The notes below the pieces were generated by a model. The model did not search any database. It worked only from the letters and a program-made list of their open reading frames with translations, and was not told where the DNA came from. A program made the position numbers and the translations under genes. Source: Berkiella sp964594635 (GTDB lineage Bacteria; Pseudomonadota; Gammaproteobacteria; Berkiellales; Berkiellaceae). Taken from it: 64,000 nt of DNA. Each line of letters starts with the position of its first letter. Position 1 is the first letter of the stretch. Positions 1 to 9,300 of the stretch are shown piece after piece. Location of the stretch: the NCBI GenBank assembly GCA_964594635.1, contig CAZQMV010000011.1, forward strand, positions 17,271 through 81,270, read 5' to 3'.

Positions 1-260
1 CCCAATACGAGGATGTCACCCCGCAAAAAAAGGGCCGAAAGCCCAACCCCCGCAGCTGGCCAGGCGGGAGAATACATGCCGTTCTTTAATAGAAACTCCT
101 GACCACCGAAAATAAGTACGGCGCTAAACAACCATTCAAACAATCTTCTGGTAATATAAAGACGGTTAAAACGAGATTGCAGGGCAGGTTGTGGCACAGC
201 AAGCTGCTTGGATACCACTTCAGTCGCAAAAGTCTCTTGATTTTCGTTAAATGATGACAC
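1..260 (-). CDS. MASE1-like membrane sensor protein, N-terminus only (cut by window edge)
   Basis: An open frame on the minus strand runs off the left edge. From the GTG at 260-258 it reads about 86 residues: a polar N-terminus, then a hydrophobic stretch, then the motif YSPAWPAAGVGLSALF, which resembles the first part of MASE1 integral-membrane sensor domains (a conserved 'WP..G...A.L' signature between transmembrane helices). MASE1 domains usually sit in front of histidine kinase or GGDEF/EAL modules; that part lies outside the window, so the output cannot be told. No good ribosome-binding site precedes the GTG and no in-frame ATG occurs before about position 80, so the start is uncertain. 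The gene is divergent from the methyltransferase that begins near 272. Confidence 0.5.
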   Translation of the reverse strand, partial: MSSFNENQETFATEVVSKQLAVPQPALQSRFNRLYITRRLFEWLFSAVLIFGGQEFLLKNGMYSPAWPAAGVGLSALFLRGDILVL

Positions 261-271
261 GGGTAAACTTA

Positions 272-886
272 ATGGACAAAGTAGCAATAGATTTACTATA
301 TCAAGGTTATTTCTCTAAAGTCTACCAACATACTCACGGGTATATTGCGTATAGCAAAGATGAACTGACCACTTTTGCTAAAGACAATGTGAGCCAGACG
401 TATGGCGAGCTGCTTTATCCCAGTGTTAAAAAAATGATTTCAGAGTTCCATCCCAAGGAAAGCGATGTGTTTTTAGACTTGGGCTCAGGACTTGGCAAAT
501 GCGCTTTACAAGTTTTTACGCAAAGCCCTGTCAAAAAAGTGATTGGCATCGAGGCATCAACGGGTTTATTTAACCAGTCAAAGTTAGCAGAAGAAAAGTT
601 AAAAAACGATTTTCCTTTTTTCTGGAATGATAATCGGGTGCTCGATCTGCGTTGTGCTAATTTTTTAACCGACGATTGGCAAGATACCACCGTTATTTAT
701 ACTTGTTCTACTTGCTTTACCCAGAATTTGCTCGCAGAAATTGGTCGCAAGATCAATCAACACACCAGTGTGCAACAAGTGCTGAGTTTACGGCCCTTGC
801 CGACGTTAGAAAGGCTAAAGCTGCAAAATGTATTTAGTGTGGAGTGTTCTTGGGATTCTTCATTATGCTTTCATTACGCATTGTAA
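272..886 (+). CDS. DOT1-like class I SAM-dependent methyltransferase
   Basis: A protein of about 204 residues that transfers methyl groups from S-adenosylmethionine. The SAM-binding motif I is DLGSGLGKCALQV, followed by GIEAS at the end of strand 2. Around it the order of motifs matches the catalytic core of DOT1 histone H3K79 methyltransferases rather than generic methyltransferases: a YGE motif upstream (TYGELLYPSV), ANFLTDDW where DOT1 has a 'GDFL..EW' motif, a strand plus a TCFT loop at the acceptor Asn/Phe site, LSLRPLP in the position of 'SSKPF', and a terminal VECSW..S.CFHY like the 'VSW....YYLH' end of DOT1. The substrate is unknown; a host histone target is only a possibility. ATG at 272 is chosen because a GGG lies 8 bases upstream; ATGs at 251/254 are alternatives but would overlap the divergent gene. 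Confidence 0.72.
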   Translation: MDKVAIDLLYQGYFSKVYQHTHGYIAYSKDELTTFAKDNVSQTYGELLYPSVKKMISEFHPKESDVFLDLGSGLGKCALQVFTQSPVKKVIGIEASTGLFNQSKLAEEKLKNDFPFFWNDNRVLDLRCANFLTDDWQDTTVIYTCSTCFTQNLLAEIGRKINQHTSVQQVLSLRPLPTLERLKLQNVFSVECSWDSSLCFHYAL

Positions 887-908
887 CCTGGAAATACAGT
901 ATCTGATA

Positions 909-940
909 TTTCCCCTTTCCCGCAAGCGGTAGAGGGGAAA
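909..940. terminator. Possible bidirectional terminator between convergent genes
   Basis: Inverted repeat TTTCCCC (909-915) / GGGGAAA (934-940) with a GC-rich interior, lying between the 3' ends of the methyltransferase and the ABC permease. There is no clear T-run, so this is weak. Confidence 0.4.
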
Positions 941-953
941 GAGCCCGGGTCCC

Positions 954-2330
954 CTATTCTCCCAACGTAATCAATTTTTTTGGTTCCTCGGGAGCCCAAA
1001 TACTTTCCCAGCGCTGCCAAACTAAGAAACCGAAGAAGCCAATTTGGGCCAAGATGGCTATCAGTGCGAGTGGGGTATTATTACCCCAGCTGGGGAGCAC
1101 GGCGGGTAGCAAATATTGTAATTTCAATAAGCCCAATAACACGGGCACGGCAATCCACAGGATAGCTAAATACAAGATCACAGCAGATTGAGCGCGTCTT
1201 GGGTTTTTACTAAAATAGAAATAGTGCGCGAGTAAAATATCACGAACCAAAAATAACAGGCTGGTTAAGATGAAAACCGACGTCGAAAATTCTTTAAAAT
1301 CATTCGGTACAAGGCATGTGATGATGCCAACGATAATCGCCAAGGTGAAAGAAATGACCCACCAAGGAATTTCTTGTAAGGTTTCAGTGATATTGTAAAG
1401 AGAGAGGCGTGTGAGTATTTTTCGATAGCGTAGGCTGTTGAGTGAATCGGAAAATAACCCAAAGTAGCAAAGTAGTGTGATCACGCTAAAAGCAATATAA
1501 AGAGGTGTTGTATCAAACAACTGGCGCAACTCAGGCATATCTTCCATTAGTTTAGTGTTGGCATGTTCTTGAAAAAATGAACCAAAGCCTGAAAAATAAA
1601 CCATGCAATACAGGTTAAACACTAACCACACCCAAGGAATATTTTGATATTGCAGTTCTTTACTAAAAGAGCGATAGAGTGCGACAACAGTCCATGCGAG
1701 AAAAATGGTGTAGCTTAAGATAAAAAAGGCTGGTGTATTAAACTGGTGATGATGCCACAGTACCGTACCGGTATTTCTTTGTGCAACATAACAATACCCT
1801 GTAAACACGATACCTGTGAAAGCAGCGATTAAAAAATAGCTGAAAGTTTTGTTGGAATGCGCATGGCGGATTTGCGGTAATATTTGGATGCTAAGTAATA
1901 ACCCCAATGCTTGTGAAAATAAGCCGCCAATGAGTAATGACAGTAATTCTGTAGCTGAGACAACTTCTCTTGCTGGTAAAGTGGATTGCAGCGGTAAAAA
2001 AAGGAGTAAGCAAATTAAAACACCATACCAGCTAAACAAGGTGCTACCGAGCCATTTGCCAATCGTCATACTCCAAGGTGAAATGGCAGATTGACGTTGA
2101 AAGTCCCAGGTATTATTACCGACTTCTTGCATCACGGTATCAGAAGCGGCGCGTGTTCCCCAGATAAACAGAAAAAAGCAACCCGCATAATAAGCAAAGC
2201 CTGCCCCTGCGCCATCACTCATCATTTTAAAAATATAAGTTAGTAGTCCTAAAATAAGCGGAGTGAATAATAAACGGTGCGGAGTAAAATCAAGCCAAAT
2301 ATTGCGTCTTAACTCAGGGTTGTGAATCAT
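954..2330 (-). CDS. ABC transporter permease (multi-span membrane protein)
   Basis: A 458-residue hydrophobic protein with about ten predicted membrane segments separated by short loops, typical of the ABC-2-like permeases paired with a separate ATPase. The substrate cannot be read from sequence. The frame is open further upstream to 2375, but ATG at 2330 is preferred: it follows AAGGA by 5 bases and lies one base after the stop of the ATPase gene, so the two are translationally coupled. Together they would form one exporter or membrane-remodelling complex. I do not recognise a specific family name beyond permease. Confidence 0.8.
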   Translation of the reverse strand: MIHNPELRRNIWLDFTPHRLLFTPLILGLLTYIFKMMSDGAGAGFAYYAGCFFLFIWGTRAASDTVMQEVGNNTWDFQRQSAISPWSMTIGKWLGSTLFSWYGVLICLLLFLPLQSTLPAREVVSATELLSLLIGGLFSQALGLLLSIQILPQIRHAHSNKTFSYFLIAAFTGIVFTGYCYVAQRNTGTVLWHHHQFNTPAFFILSYTIFLAWTVVALYRSFSKELQYQNIPWVWLVFNLYCMVYFSGFGSFFQEHANTKLMEDMPELRQLFDTTPLYIAFSVITLLCYFGLFSDSLNSLRYRKILTRLSLYNITETLQEIPWWVISFTLAIIVGIITCLVPNDFKEFSTSVFILTSLLFLVRDILLAHYFYFSKNPRRAQSAVILYLAILWIAVPVLLGLLKLQYLLPAVLPSWGNNTPLALIAILAQIGFFGFLVWQRWESIWAPEEPKKLITLGE

Positions 2331-2331
2331 G

Positions 2332-3276
2332 TTAATCCTTCGTTGTTTTTGGATCTTTGTTTTGATTTTGGGCAATGTTTAAATAAACATCTTGCATTCG
2401 TTGCTTTTGCTCTTGCAGACTGACAACCGGTATATTCTGCATTACCAGGGTTTTGAGTAACTGTTGTTGATCTTGTTGATTGCCCTTCAATTCCAGCATG
2501 ACAATATTCGCTTTTATCGATTTAACCGCCACATTCGGTAATTGATTGAATGCGGTGCTAAAAGGCGCAGCATCGGTTGAAAGGGTGAGGCACAAACTCA
2601 ATGTGTTTTCTTTTTGTTGGTAGGTTTTAAGGGCACATTGCTCTAAGAGTTTGCCATCTTGTAGCACAAGCATATGAGTCGAATAATCTTCCAACTCCGA
2701 TAAAATATGAGAGGAAACGATTAAGGTCATCCCTTGTGCTTGCAGAGTCAATAACAGTTTTGATAAATGATAGCGTGCTTCTGGATCAAGGCCAGAAGCG
2801 GGTTCATCCAGAAATAGGATTTTAGGATTGTGGATAATGGTTTGTGCGATAGCGAGGCGTTGACGTAACCCACGCGAAAGTTTACCCGCCGTTATTTTGC
2901 GATATTCCGTGATTTGTAATCGTTCCATCGCTTGGTCTATCAGTTTATTGGTTTGGCTACTGTCGCAGTTTCGACTCCAGGCAAAGAACGTTAAGTTCTG
3001 TTCTACGGTTAAGTCATCATAGAGTCCAAAAAAGTCTGAAAGATAGCTACTGATTTCATGGATTTTGCGTGGAAACCTGTCAGTATCCCAGCCATCAATG
3101 GTAATTTTACCTTGCATAGGGCTGTCCAAAGCCGAAAGGCAGCGCAACAGAGTGGTTTTACCAGCGCCGTTTGGTCCGACAAGAGCAGTAATGGTGTTAG
3201 GGGGAATCGTGCAGGAAATATGTTCCAGCGCTCGTTTGCCTGGGTAATCATAGCTTAGATCATCGATTTGGATCAT
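2332..3276 (-). CDS. ABC transporter ATP-binding protein
   Basis: A 314-residue ATPase. Walker A is GPNGAGKTT, the signature motif LSRGLRQR, Walker B ILFLDEP followed by the D-loop GLDP, and the switch histidine is in VSSHILSE. The layout (one NBD and a C-terminal tail of about 100 residues) and the motif wording resemble the GldA/CcmA-like ATPases that pair with a multi-span permease. It is the first gene of a two-gene unit with the permease at 954-2330 and is divergent from the gene at 3421. ATG at 3276 has only a poor ribosome-binding site, but the protein begins at the usual point for this family (MIQIDDLSYDYPG). Confidence 0.92.
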   Translation of the reverse strand: MIQIDDLSYDYPGKRALEHISCTIPPNTITALVGPNGAGKTTLLRCLSALDSPMQGKITIDGWDTDRFPRKIHEISSYLSDFFGLYDDLTVEQNLTFFAWSRNCDSSQTNKLIDQAMERLQITEYRKITAGKLSRGLRQRLAIAQTIIHNPKILFLDEPASGLDPEARYHLSKLLLTLQAQGMTLIVSSHILSELEDYSTHMLVLQDGKLLEQCALKTYQQKENTLSLCLTLSTDAAPFSTAFNQLPNVAVKSIKANIVMLELKGNQQDQQQLLKTLVMQNIPVVSLQEQKQRMQDVYLNIAQNQNKDPKTTKD

Positions 3277-3420
3277 AACGCTTTATCAATCCCTAATCAG
3301 AGAGTAATCAATACTATAGCGAAATTCATTCTTATATTCATTATTTTAAAGAATCAGGGTAAAGTTCTTAGGTAGTAGATTGATAGGGCATAACCTGTCT
3401 TAGCAAATGGAGCAAGGTAA

Positions 3421-4389
3421 ATGACAAATAAAGAAACAATTGAAGCACCAGCCGCCAAACAATTAAAACAGTGGGCAACCTGGTTTGCAGATGGCCTTGA
3501 GGATGCTGCTAAAGCGATAGTGCTATTTCTGCCGAATGGTTTAAACGCAATGTATAACGACATGCTAAAACGGTTGCCGTTGGTGGGAAGCTTCTTTTCC
3601 CACAAAGGGGTTGAGAAACTGCTCAAGTTTTGTACCGGGATCAGTATTTCTCAAGAATTAGGACGAGATGTTGCTTACTTTTTATTTCGACCAGTGGGTT
3701 ATGCGCTGGGATATTTGTTAGGTTTGCTGAATGCTGGACAATTAGCGCCGCAATATCAAGGCAAGATAGGCCAGTTTATTGGTAAATTTAGTGGTCAAAC
3801 CACAGCGGGCGCTTTAATGGGGTTGTTCACGTCACTCCTGCTGTCTGCAAGTTTTAATACAATACTACTGGCTACCGGGATTGGCGCTTTACTGGGTATA
3901 TCTGCCAAGACGATCTTTTTGTTTGCAGTACATTCGTTAAGTGAAGCCAATGCGTTGGCGGTTCGCAAAAATGTGCAAAGAGCGAAGGAATTCAATGCCA
4001 GACTCAAAGTGGCGGTAAGAGAAAAAACCAAAAGCCGTATTTTAAGGGAAGCGCAAGATATCATTCAGCAAATGAATGGACCACAGTCACAACAGAACTT
4101 AGCCGAATTTTTTCAAAGCGAATATGAAAAAATTTCTCAAAGTACCTACCAAAAAATTGAACGTCATTTTAATTATTTAGCCGATAGAGCATGTCATGGC
4201 GATGTGGAAGCCTTAAAGCGCTTATACCAACTTCTGCCAAAGCAAGTGGACCAAGGCACTGAACAAACCGCGTTGGAAACCATGCTTGATAGGATGTTCA
4301 ATACGCGTGCTGTGGCGAGGATCAAAGACGAAGTTGATTCAGCCTATGACAGATGGCAGTATCGGTTTCTCAAAATGAGTCCGGCATAG
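3421..4389 (+). CDS. Hypothetical membrane protein, possible host-directed protein
   Basis: A 322-residue protein I do not recognise. Residues about 100-190 hold two to three hydrophobic segments (YALGYLLGLLNAG, a GALMGLFTSLLL stretch and a glycine-rich segment ending in IFLFAVHSL). The C-terminal 130 residues are soluble, helical and charge-rich. There is no signal peptide. The combination of hydrophobic hairpins with a long soluble helical tail and no conserved enzyme motif is common among secretion-system effectors of Legionellales, but nothing here proves export. It stands alone between a divergent ABC unit and a foldback repeat. Confidence 0.6.
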   Translation: MTNKETIEAPAAKQLKQWATWFADGLEDAAKAIVLFLPNGLNAMYNDMLKRLPLVGSFFSHKGVEKLLKFCTGISISQELGRDVAYFLFRPVGYALGYLLGLLNAGQLAPQYQGKIGQFIGKFSGQTTAGALMGLFTSLLLSASFNTILLATGIGALLGISAKTIFLFAVHSLSEANALAVRKNVQRAKEFNARLKVAVREKTKSRILREAQDIIQQMNGPQSQQNLAEFFQSEYEKISQSTYQKIERHFNYLADRACHGDVEALKRLYQLLPKQVDQGTEQTALETMLDRMFNTRAVARIKDEVDSAYDRWQYRFLKMSPA

Positions 4390-4390
4390 A

Positions 4391-4561
4391 CCCCACGCTG
4401 CGATTTACTCGCCTACGGCGTGTAAATCTTACGCGGGGCTAGGCTCTGTACAGACCTACGGGGCGATCCAAACAATGTATTTTCTGCGCGGCGTAGCCGC
4501 GTAGGATTCTAGCCCCGCGTGAGGAGCATTCGCCATAAGGCGAATGGACCGCTGCGTGGGG
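4391..4561. repeat. Foldback (MITE-like) intergenic repeat with degenerate ~52-bp inverted ends
   Basis: The left end (4391-4442) starts CCCCACGC and ends ACGCGGGGCTAG; the right end (4509-4561) starts CTAGCCCCGCGT and ends GCGTGGGG. The two halves are imperfect reverse complements over about 52 bp, and each carries its own small hairpin (for example TTCGCC-ATAA-GGCGAA at 4529-4544). It contains no ORF and is clearly richer in GC than its surroundings. It sits between the 3' ends of two convergent genes, so it could also act as a terminator. Confidence 0.6.
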
Positions 4562-4568
4562 AGGGGAT

Positions 4569-5219
4569 TTAATTCACCCAGTGATTCCTACGCCCCTGCA
4601 TCAGAAAGATCTTCTCATTCCTCTCCCTCTCATCCTGCGTTACCGGGTATTGTTCATGCCACTTTAAATACAATGCCATTTCTTCATCCGTTAATCGAAA
4701 CGGATAAGTATCTTTCATATAAAGATAGGCGCGGGCGATCATGCCGCGCTTACTGAGGGCAGGTTCCAGTTGCTTGCTTTTTTTATCAATTACAAAATGG
4801 CATCCCGACTTTTTGGATGGGGTGTTGCTCAATTCGGCAAATCGATAACGTTCGCGCTCTTTCTTTAACTGCCGTGTTTCGGGGACCAAATTGTGCAGAT
4901 CTTTTTGCATTTCTTGAAATTGGTTATCGCGTTGGCAGCAGCGCAACCCTTGGCTAACTTTGCCCTTTTGATTAACACACTTTTGATGATAGCAAGCATA
5001 AAAGGGAGCCAGCTTTTTTAAAGGCACAAGATACATGCAGGTGATTTTTTCGTTTAAGGCTGGCTGATGTTTACTATGCTCATGGATTTCACCAAAGTTT
5101 GAAAAAGGCTGATCACAGAAAAACGTAGAGTGGTGGAGTGTTAGAAGCGGTTGGTAACAAGGCGCACTATGCGCGCCTTGATAAGCCATGCTTAACAACA
5201 TAATAAGCATTAACTTCAT
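4569..5219 (-). CDS. endA: Endonuclease I family protein (periplasmic/secreted DNase)
   Basis: A 216-residue nuclease with an N-terminal signal peptide (hydrophobic run then AHSA) that would send it to the periplasm or outside. Family marks of EndA/Dns: DLHNLVPE, a GCHF segment, the helical block RGMIARAYLYMKDTY, the LYLKWHEQYPVT motif, ERNEKIFLMQG and a terminal RNHWV. EndA cleaves double-stranded DNA endonucleolytically. Six or more cysteines suggest disulfides, which fits the neighbouring periplasmic glutaredoxin gene 14 bases upstream in the same direction. The ribosome-binding site before the chosen ATG is weak; an ATG a few codons inside would give the same mature protein. Confidence 0.85.
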   Translation of the reverse strand: MKLMLIMLLSMAYQGAHSAPCYQPLLTLHHSTFFCDQPFSNFGEIHEHSKHQPALNEKITCMYLVPLKKLAPFYACYHQKCVNQKGKVSQGLRCCQRDNQFQEMQKDLHNLVPETRQLKKERERYRFAELSNTPSKKSGCHFVIDKKSKQLEPALSKRGMIARAYLYMKDTYPFRLTDEEMALYLKWHEQYPVTQDERERNEKIFLMQGRRNHWVN

Positions 5220-5233
5220 AATCAGGATTGCTA

Positions 5234-5569
5234 TTACTTTTTAACGAGTCCGTGTTGTTTTAAGGCATTGTGCAAGTCACCACGATCAAAGCCATCTAAA
5301 CGGGTATTGCCTACAAAAATGAGCGGTACACCTTGACCATTTGCTTCATGAAATTTACGTTTGCCTTCTTCTGAAGTTTCGATGTCATAGTCAGTAAAGC
5401 TCACATTTTGTGACTTTAGATATTCACGCACTTGCTTACAATAGGTGCACCAGCTTGTGCCATAAAGAACAACGGTGGTTTCTTTAGCTTGTATGGGGGT
5501 GCTCAAAAAAGTCATCATAAAACTAAGCACAATGGCTAGCCTAATAAATAGATTTCTAGTTCGGTTCAT
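5234..5569 (-). CDS. Exported glutaredoxin-domain protein
   Basis: A 111-residue protein with an N-terminal signal sequence (MNRTRNLFIRLAIVL then a hydrophobic core ending PIQA). It has a glutaredoxin fold: strand VVLYG, active-site SWCTYCKQ (CxxC), DIETSEEG, the cis-proline motif GVPLIFVG, then DGFDRGDLHNAL. Cytosolic glutaredoxins use glutathione; an exported one probably handles thiols or disulfides in the periplasm. It lies immediately upstream of the cysteine-rich endonuclease I and is probably co-transcribed with it. Confidence 0.85.
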   Translation of the reverse strand: MNRTRNLFIRLAIVLSFMMTFLSTPIQAKETTVVLYGTSWCTYCKQVREYLKSQNVSFTDYDIETSEEGKRKFHEANGQGVPLIFVGNTRLDGFDRGDLHNALKQHGLVKK

Positions 5570-5655
5570 AACGTTGATTGTTCCTATTGCTTGAATATGA
5601 GAGCATTACTGTTGATAGCATCAATTTGTGTGTCCAGTCAAATGATAGGTGATCC

Positions 5656-6378
5656 GTGTTCAAGGCGAGAGCAATCGCATTATTGATAGTTGGTCTACTT
5701 TCTTTTAAATTGTTCGCAGCAGCGCCTGCCATGCATGTCGCGTTAGGTGGGAAATGGCTCGCAACTTTTGCGCCAGAATATACTGAAGAAGAAAGGAAGC
5801 TGTTTTTATTGGGAACGGTGTTTCCCGATATTCGGTATCTAGGGGTGATAAGGCGAGATCAAACGCATTATAAAGGTATGACCTTAGAAAAGGTTTATGC
5901 TGCGAAATCACCCTTTGCACGCGGCATGTTGTTTCATAGCTATGTTGACGAATATCGTGAACACTGCGTCAGACAAAGCGGAATCGAAAAGCTGTTGAAG
6001 GAAGTACCCAGAAAACAACAGGGGACTTTTTTAAAATTACTGGAAGATCAGGTGTTACATAGCACTTATAAATGGACCGAATTTAAAAAATTCCTGATTT
6101 CTATTCCTGAAGATGAGAGAAAATTTGGTTTAGAAACCTCCTCACTCACGCAATGGCATACAGGGTTATCACTGTATTTCACCACAACACCCAGCAACAT
6201 TTTGCAACAAGTGAGCTTATTTGAGCAAAGCATCTTAACGTTAGATGCGCCTACCATTAAAGCCTGGGGGGTATTATTGCCAAAGTATGCAGAGGATCCA
6301 CAAATGCAAAAGCATGTAGCAGATCTGCTACATGCTTTCGATAAGGCCTTTATTTCGTTACATGCAGATCTGCAGTAA
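5656..6378 (+). CDS. Secreted zinc-dependent phospholipase C-like protein
   Basis: A 240-residue protein with a signal peptide (MFKARAIALLIVGLLSF..., cleavage near AAAPA). The mature start MHVALGGKWL, then LLGTVFPDIR, QTHY and GMLFHSYVDEY gives an ordered set of His and Asp residues like that of the zinc-dependent phospholipase C / S1-P1 nuclease superfamily, where these residues bind zinc. Residues and order are seen; the enzyme activity is inferred. It is divergent from the glutaredoxin-endA pair. Its 3' end overlaps the 3' end of the giant adhesin gene on the other strand by 29 bp. Confidence 0.55.
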   Translation: MFKARAIALLIVGLLSFKLFAAAPAMHVALGGKWLATFAPEYTEEERKLFLLGTVFPDIRYLGVIRRDQTHYKGMTLEKVYAAKSPFARGMLFHSYVDEYREHCVRQSGIEKLLKEVPRKQQGTFLKLLEDQVLHSTYKWTEFKKFLISIPEDERKFGLETSSLTQWHTGLSLYFTTTPSNILQQVSLFEQSILTLDAPTIKAWGVLLPKYAEDPQMQKHVADLLHAFDKAFISLHADLQ

Positions 6379-9300
6379 TGCTTTCTAAGTGTTGCTGTAA
6401 TGCTTGCATGTCATGCCCAGGAACGGTACCTACATTTTCCAAGATAACGGTACTCTTATTTTGTAAGGTTATTTCAAGGTTAGCATTTGGACCCTCTTGA
6501 TGGAAGCTTGCTACTGCATCCATGAAGTCCACTTTACCATCGTGATTGGAATCTTGAACTCCAACAAAAGAGAGGACATTTTGTTTGCTCATTCCTAAGT
6601 CTTTGATGAAAATGGTTTCAGGTGCATGTGAATCACCTACATCGATAATAAAGTCATTAATACCTTTGCCGCCTTCCATCATAATCGCATTGGCATTATG
6701 GTTGGCAGTGCTCATGATATCATTGGCATCGCTACCCATGAGATTTACTAATGAAGTGGGATGTTCAAACACATTCACATCCAGTTTTGCATCATGCAGG
6801 TTACCCGTTGCTAAATCCTTCAAGGTATATGTGAAGTGTTCTACTTGGTCAGTTGCTTTAGGGCTGACAGTGTAAGCATATTCACCAGAGTTATTCGCTG
6901 CCAAACTACCACCTTGAGGTGTGGTAAATTCAATTTCAGCACCATCTTCTGGTAACGGGATATGAACAGTTTTGCCGTCTTTATCAGCGACTGCATTTAA
7001 GCTTTCCAAGTGGTTATCTTTAATGTATTTCGCTGCATCATCGGTTTCAAAAGAGAGCTGGATCACTTTTGCACCTTGAGCGCCTATCACATCATTCGCC
7101 ATCAAATCACCTGCAAAAGGCGCTTTGGAGGTTGCAAAAGCGACATCACTATTGGCAGCAGAAACATCATTGTGAGAATCAGCTGAAGTGGTTTCAACGG
7201 AAAAGCTGGTAATGGTCATTTGCAAGCTTTGTGGTGCAATCACATGTAATTGTGCTTGCGCAGTGGTAGGGTCACCATCATTATCCACCGCAGTGTAGGT
7301 AAAGCTATCGGTTTTCCCTACTTGTGCATTGCCATCAATGGTGTAAGTGAAGGTACCATCTGCGTTAAGGTGTAATTTTTCACCATTAGGAGTCGCAATG
7401 TCAGAGTTCTGTGGGATAGGAATGATCACGTTAACCCCATTTACGCTTGCACCAATCAAGTCAGAGTGTGCATTCAAATACGCAGTAGCCGCTGCGGAAC
7501 TTGCAAAAGCAAACTGAATTTGAGTGACATGGAGATTGCCATCCGCACCTGCGATATCATTGACAAGAATATTGCCGCTAATGTGTGCAACATCGCCGAT
7601 GGTGCTGATTAATATGTCTTGTAAATTGCTCAAATTAGCATTCACATGATAAACCGCTGGAGTATCACCAGGATTTGCTAAAGGTGTTAAGTATTGGTCA
7701 ACATTTTGTTGACTAGCAGGAGGTGCAATATTAATCACAATGGAATCAACGCCATTGGTATTAATATTATTTTGCCAAGTTAGGTAATTTCCACTATTGG
7801 GTGTACCAACGTTTGGCTGACCATCAGAGATAAAGTAGGTTTTATCTATGTACTCTGCTAATGCAGGATTCGCTTTGTCCGCATTCATGAGAGTTTGTGA
7901 TTGGTTCATTGCTGCAGTATAGTTAGTCGAGCCATTAGCACTTAAAGCATTAATGAAGCTTTTAGCTGCTTGTATATTGTCAAATTCTTGTGAAGTTTGT
8001 GCATTTGATGCAAAAGTCACAAATGTGATCAGTAATCCTGAGCTTGCAGCGGCATAGCTATCTAAAAGAGCGCCATTACTGGTTAAAGATTCTTTTAGGA
8101 TTTGTAAGCGGGTTTTACCTGTCCCTAGAATCATATCACCCATACTGCCTGAGACGTCTAAATTGAATATCAAGTTGTATTTGGGTAACGGTGGTTTGGT
8201 GATGCTGAAATCATCCGCATTTGCAGTTGGTACATCATCAACAATGTTAACGCTTAATGTATTGGTTGCTGTATCACCGTCGGTATCTCTGAGTGAAACA
8301 GTAAAGTCTTCAAACAAACTGTTTTTACCATTTCCGTTAGCATGGTTTTCATTGTCGTTTAAAGTATAAGTGTATGAAACCGTACCATTTGTCGCATTAT
8401 AACCGGTAATGGAGAGGGTATTACCCAGCGGGGTGCTAAAGCTGGTAGTGGTAAACACGTTGTTAACGATGACATCGTGACCACCAACACTCAAGTTGGC
8501 GATGCCATCTGGAGCGCTGATTTTGAAGTCGCCTGCTTGAGTAGTGGATTCTTTGCTAGGATCGGAGCCCGCAGATTCGTTCAAACCGCGACTGGCAAGT
8601 AAATCATCTTCATTGACGCTGACATCACCACCTTGTGCTTTAGATGTTAAGTTAGTGATGGTAACACCTGCATCAATATTGAAACTAAGTTCTGCACTGG
8701 AGGTATCACCATCATTATCTTGCATGGTGTAGTAAAGCGTATCTTTGCCACCATTAATACTATTGTTAACGTTACTGACATAAGTAAAGTTACCATCAGA
8801 TCCAATGTGCAATACATTACCTAAAGGAGTGACGATATTGCCATTTGGAATCGGAATAATAACTGTATTACCGTTGACACTAATGCCAGTTAATTCAGGA
8901 TGATCATTTTTGTAACTATTTGCTTCTTGCGCATTATCAAAGTTGAAATATACGTTAATAACAGATGGGTTACCATCAGCACCTTTAATGTCGTTTGTTA
9001 AAACATTACCTTGCACTTCAGTTTCATTAATTGTGTCAACCAATAGTTGTTGCAAGTTGCTTAAATCAGGCGCAACGGTGATCACAGTTCCTGGTTGGTC
9101 ATCATCTAAATCAGCTAAATGCTCGTTAATGTTGTTATTGGTACCACCAATGTTAAGCATATACGCTTCAACATTACCCTCGATGAGGTTATTACGCCAA
9201 GCAAGTTCTTGAGCGTCATTTAGCGCAGTGTTGCCTGGATTAGGTTCACCATCAGATATCCAATACATTCTATCAATGTAACCATTTAATGCTGGATTGG

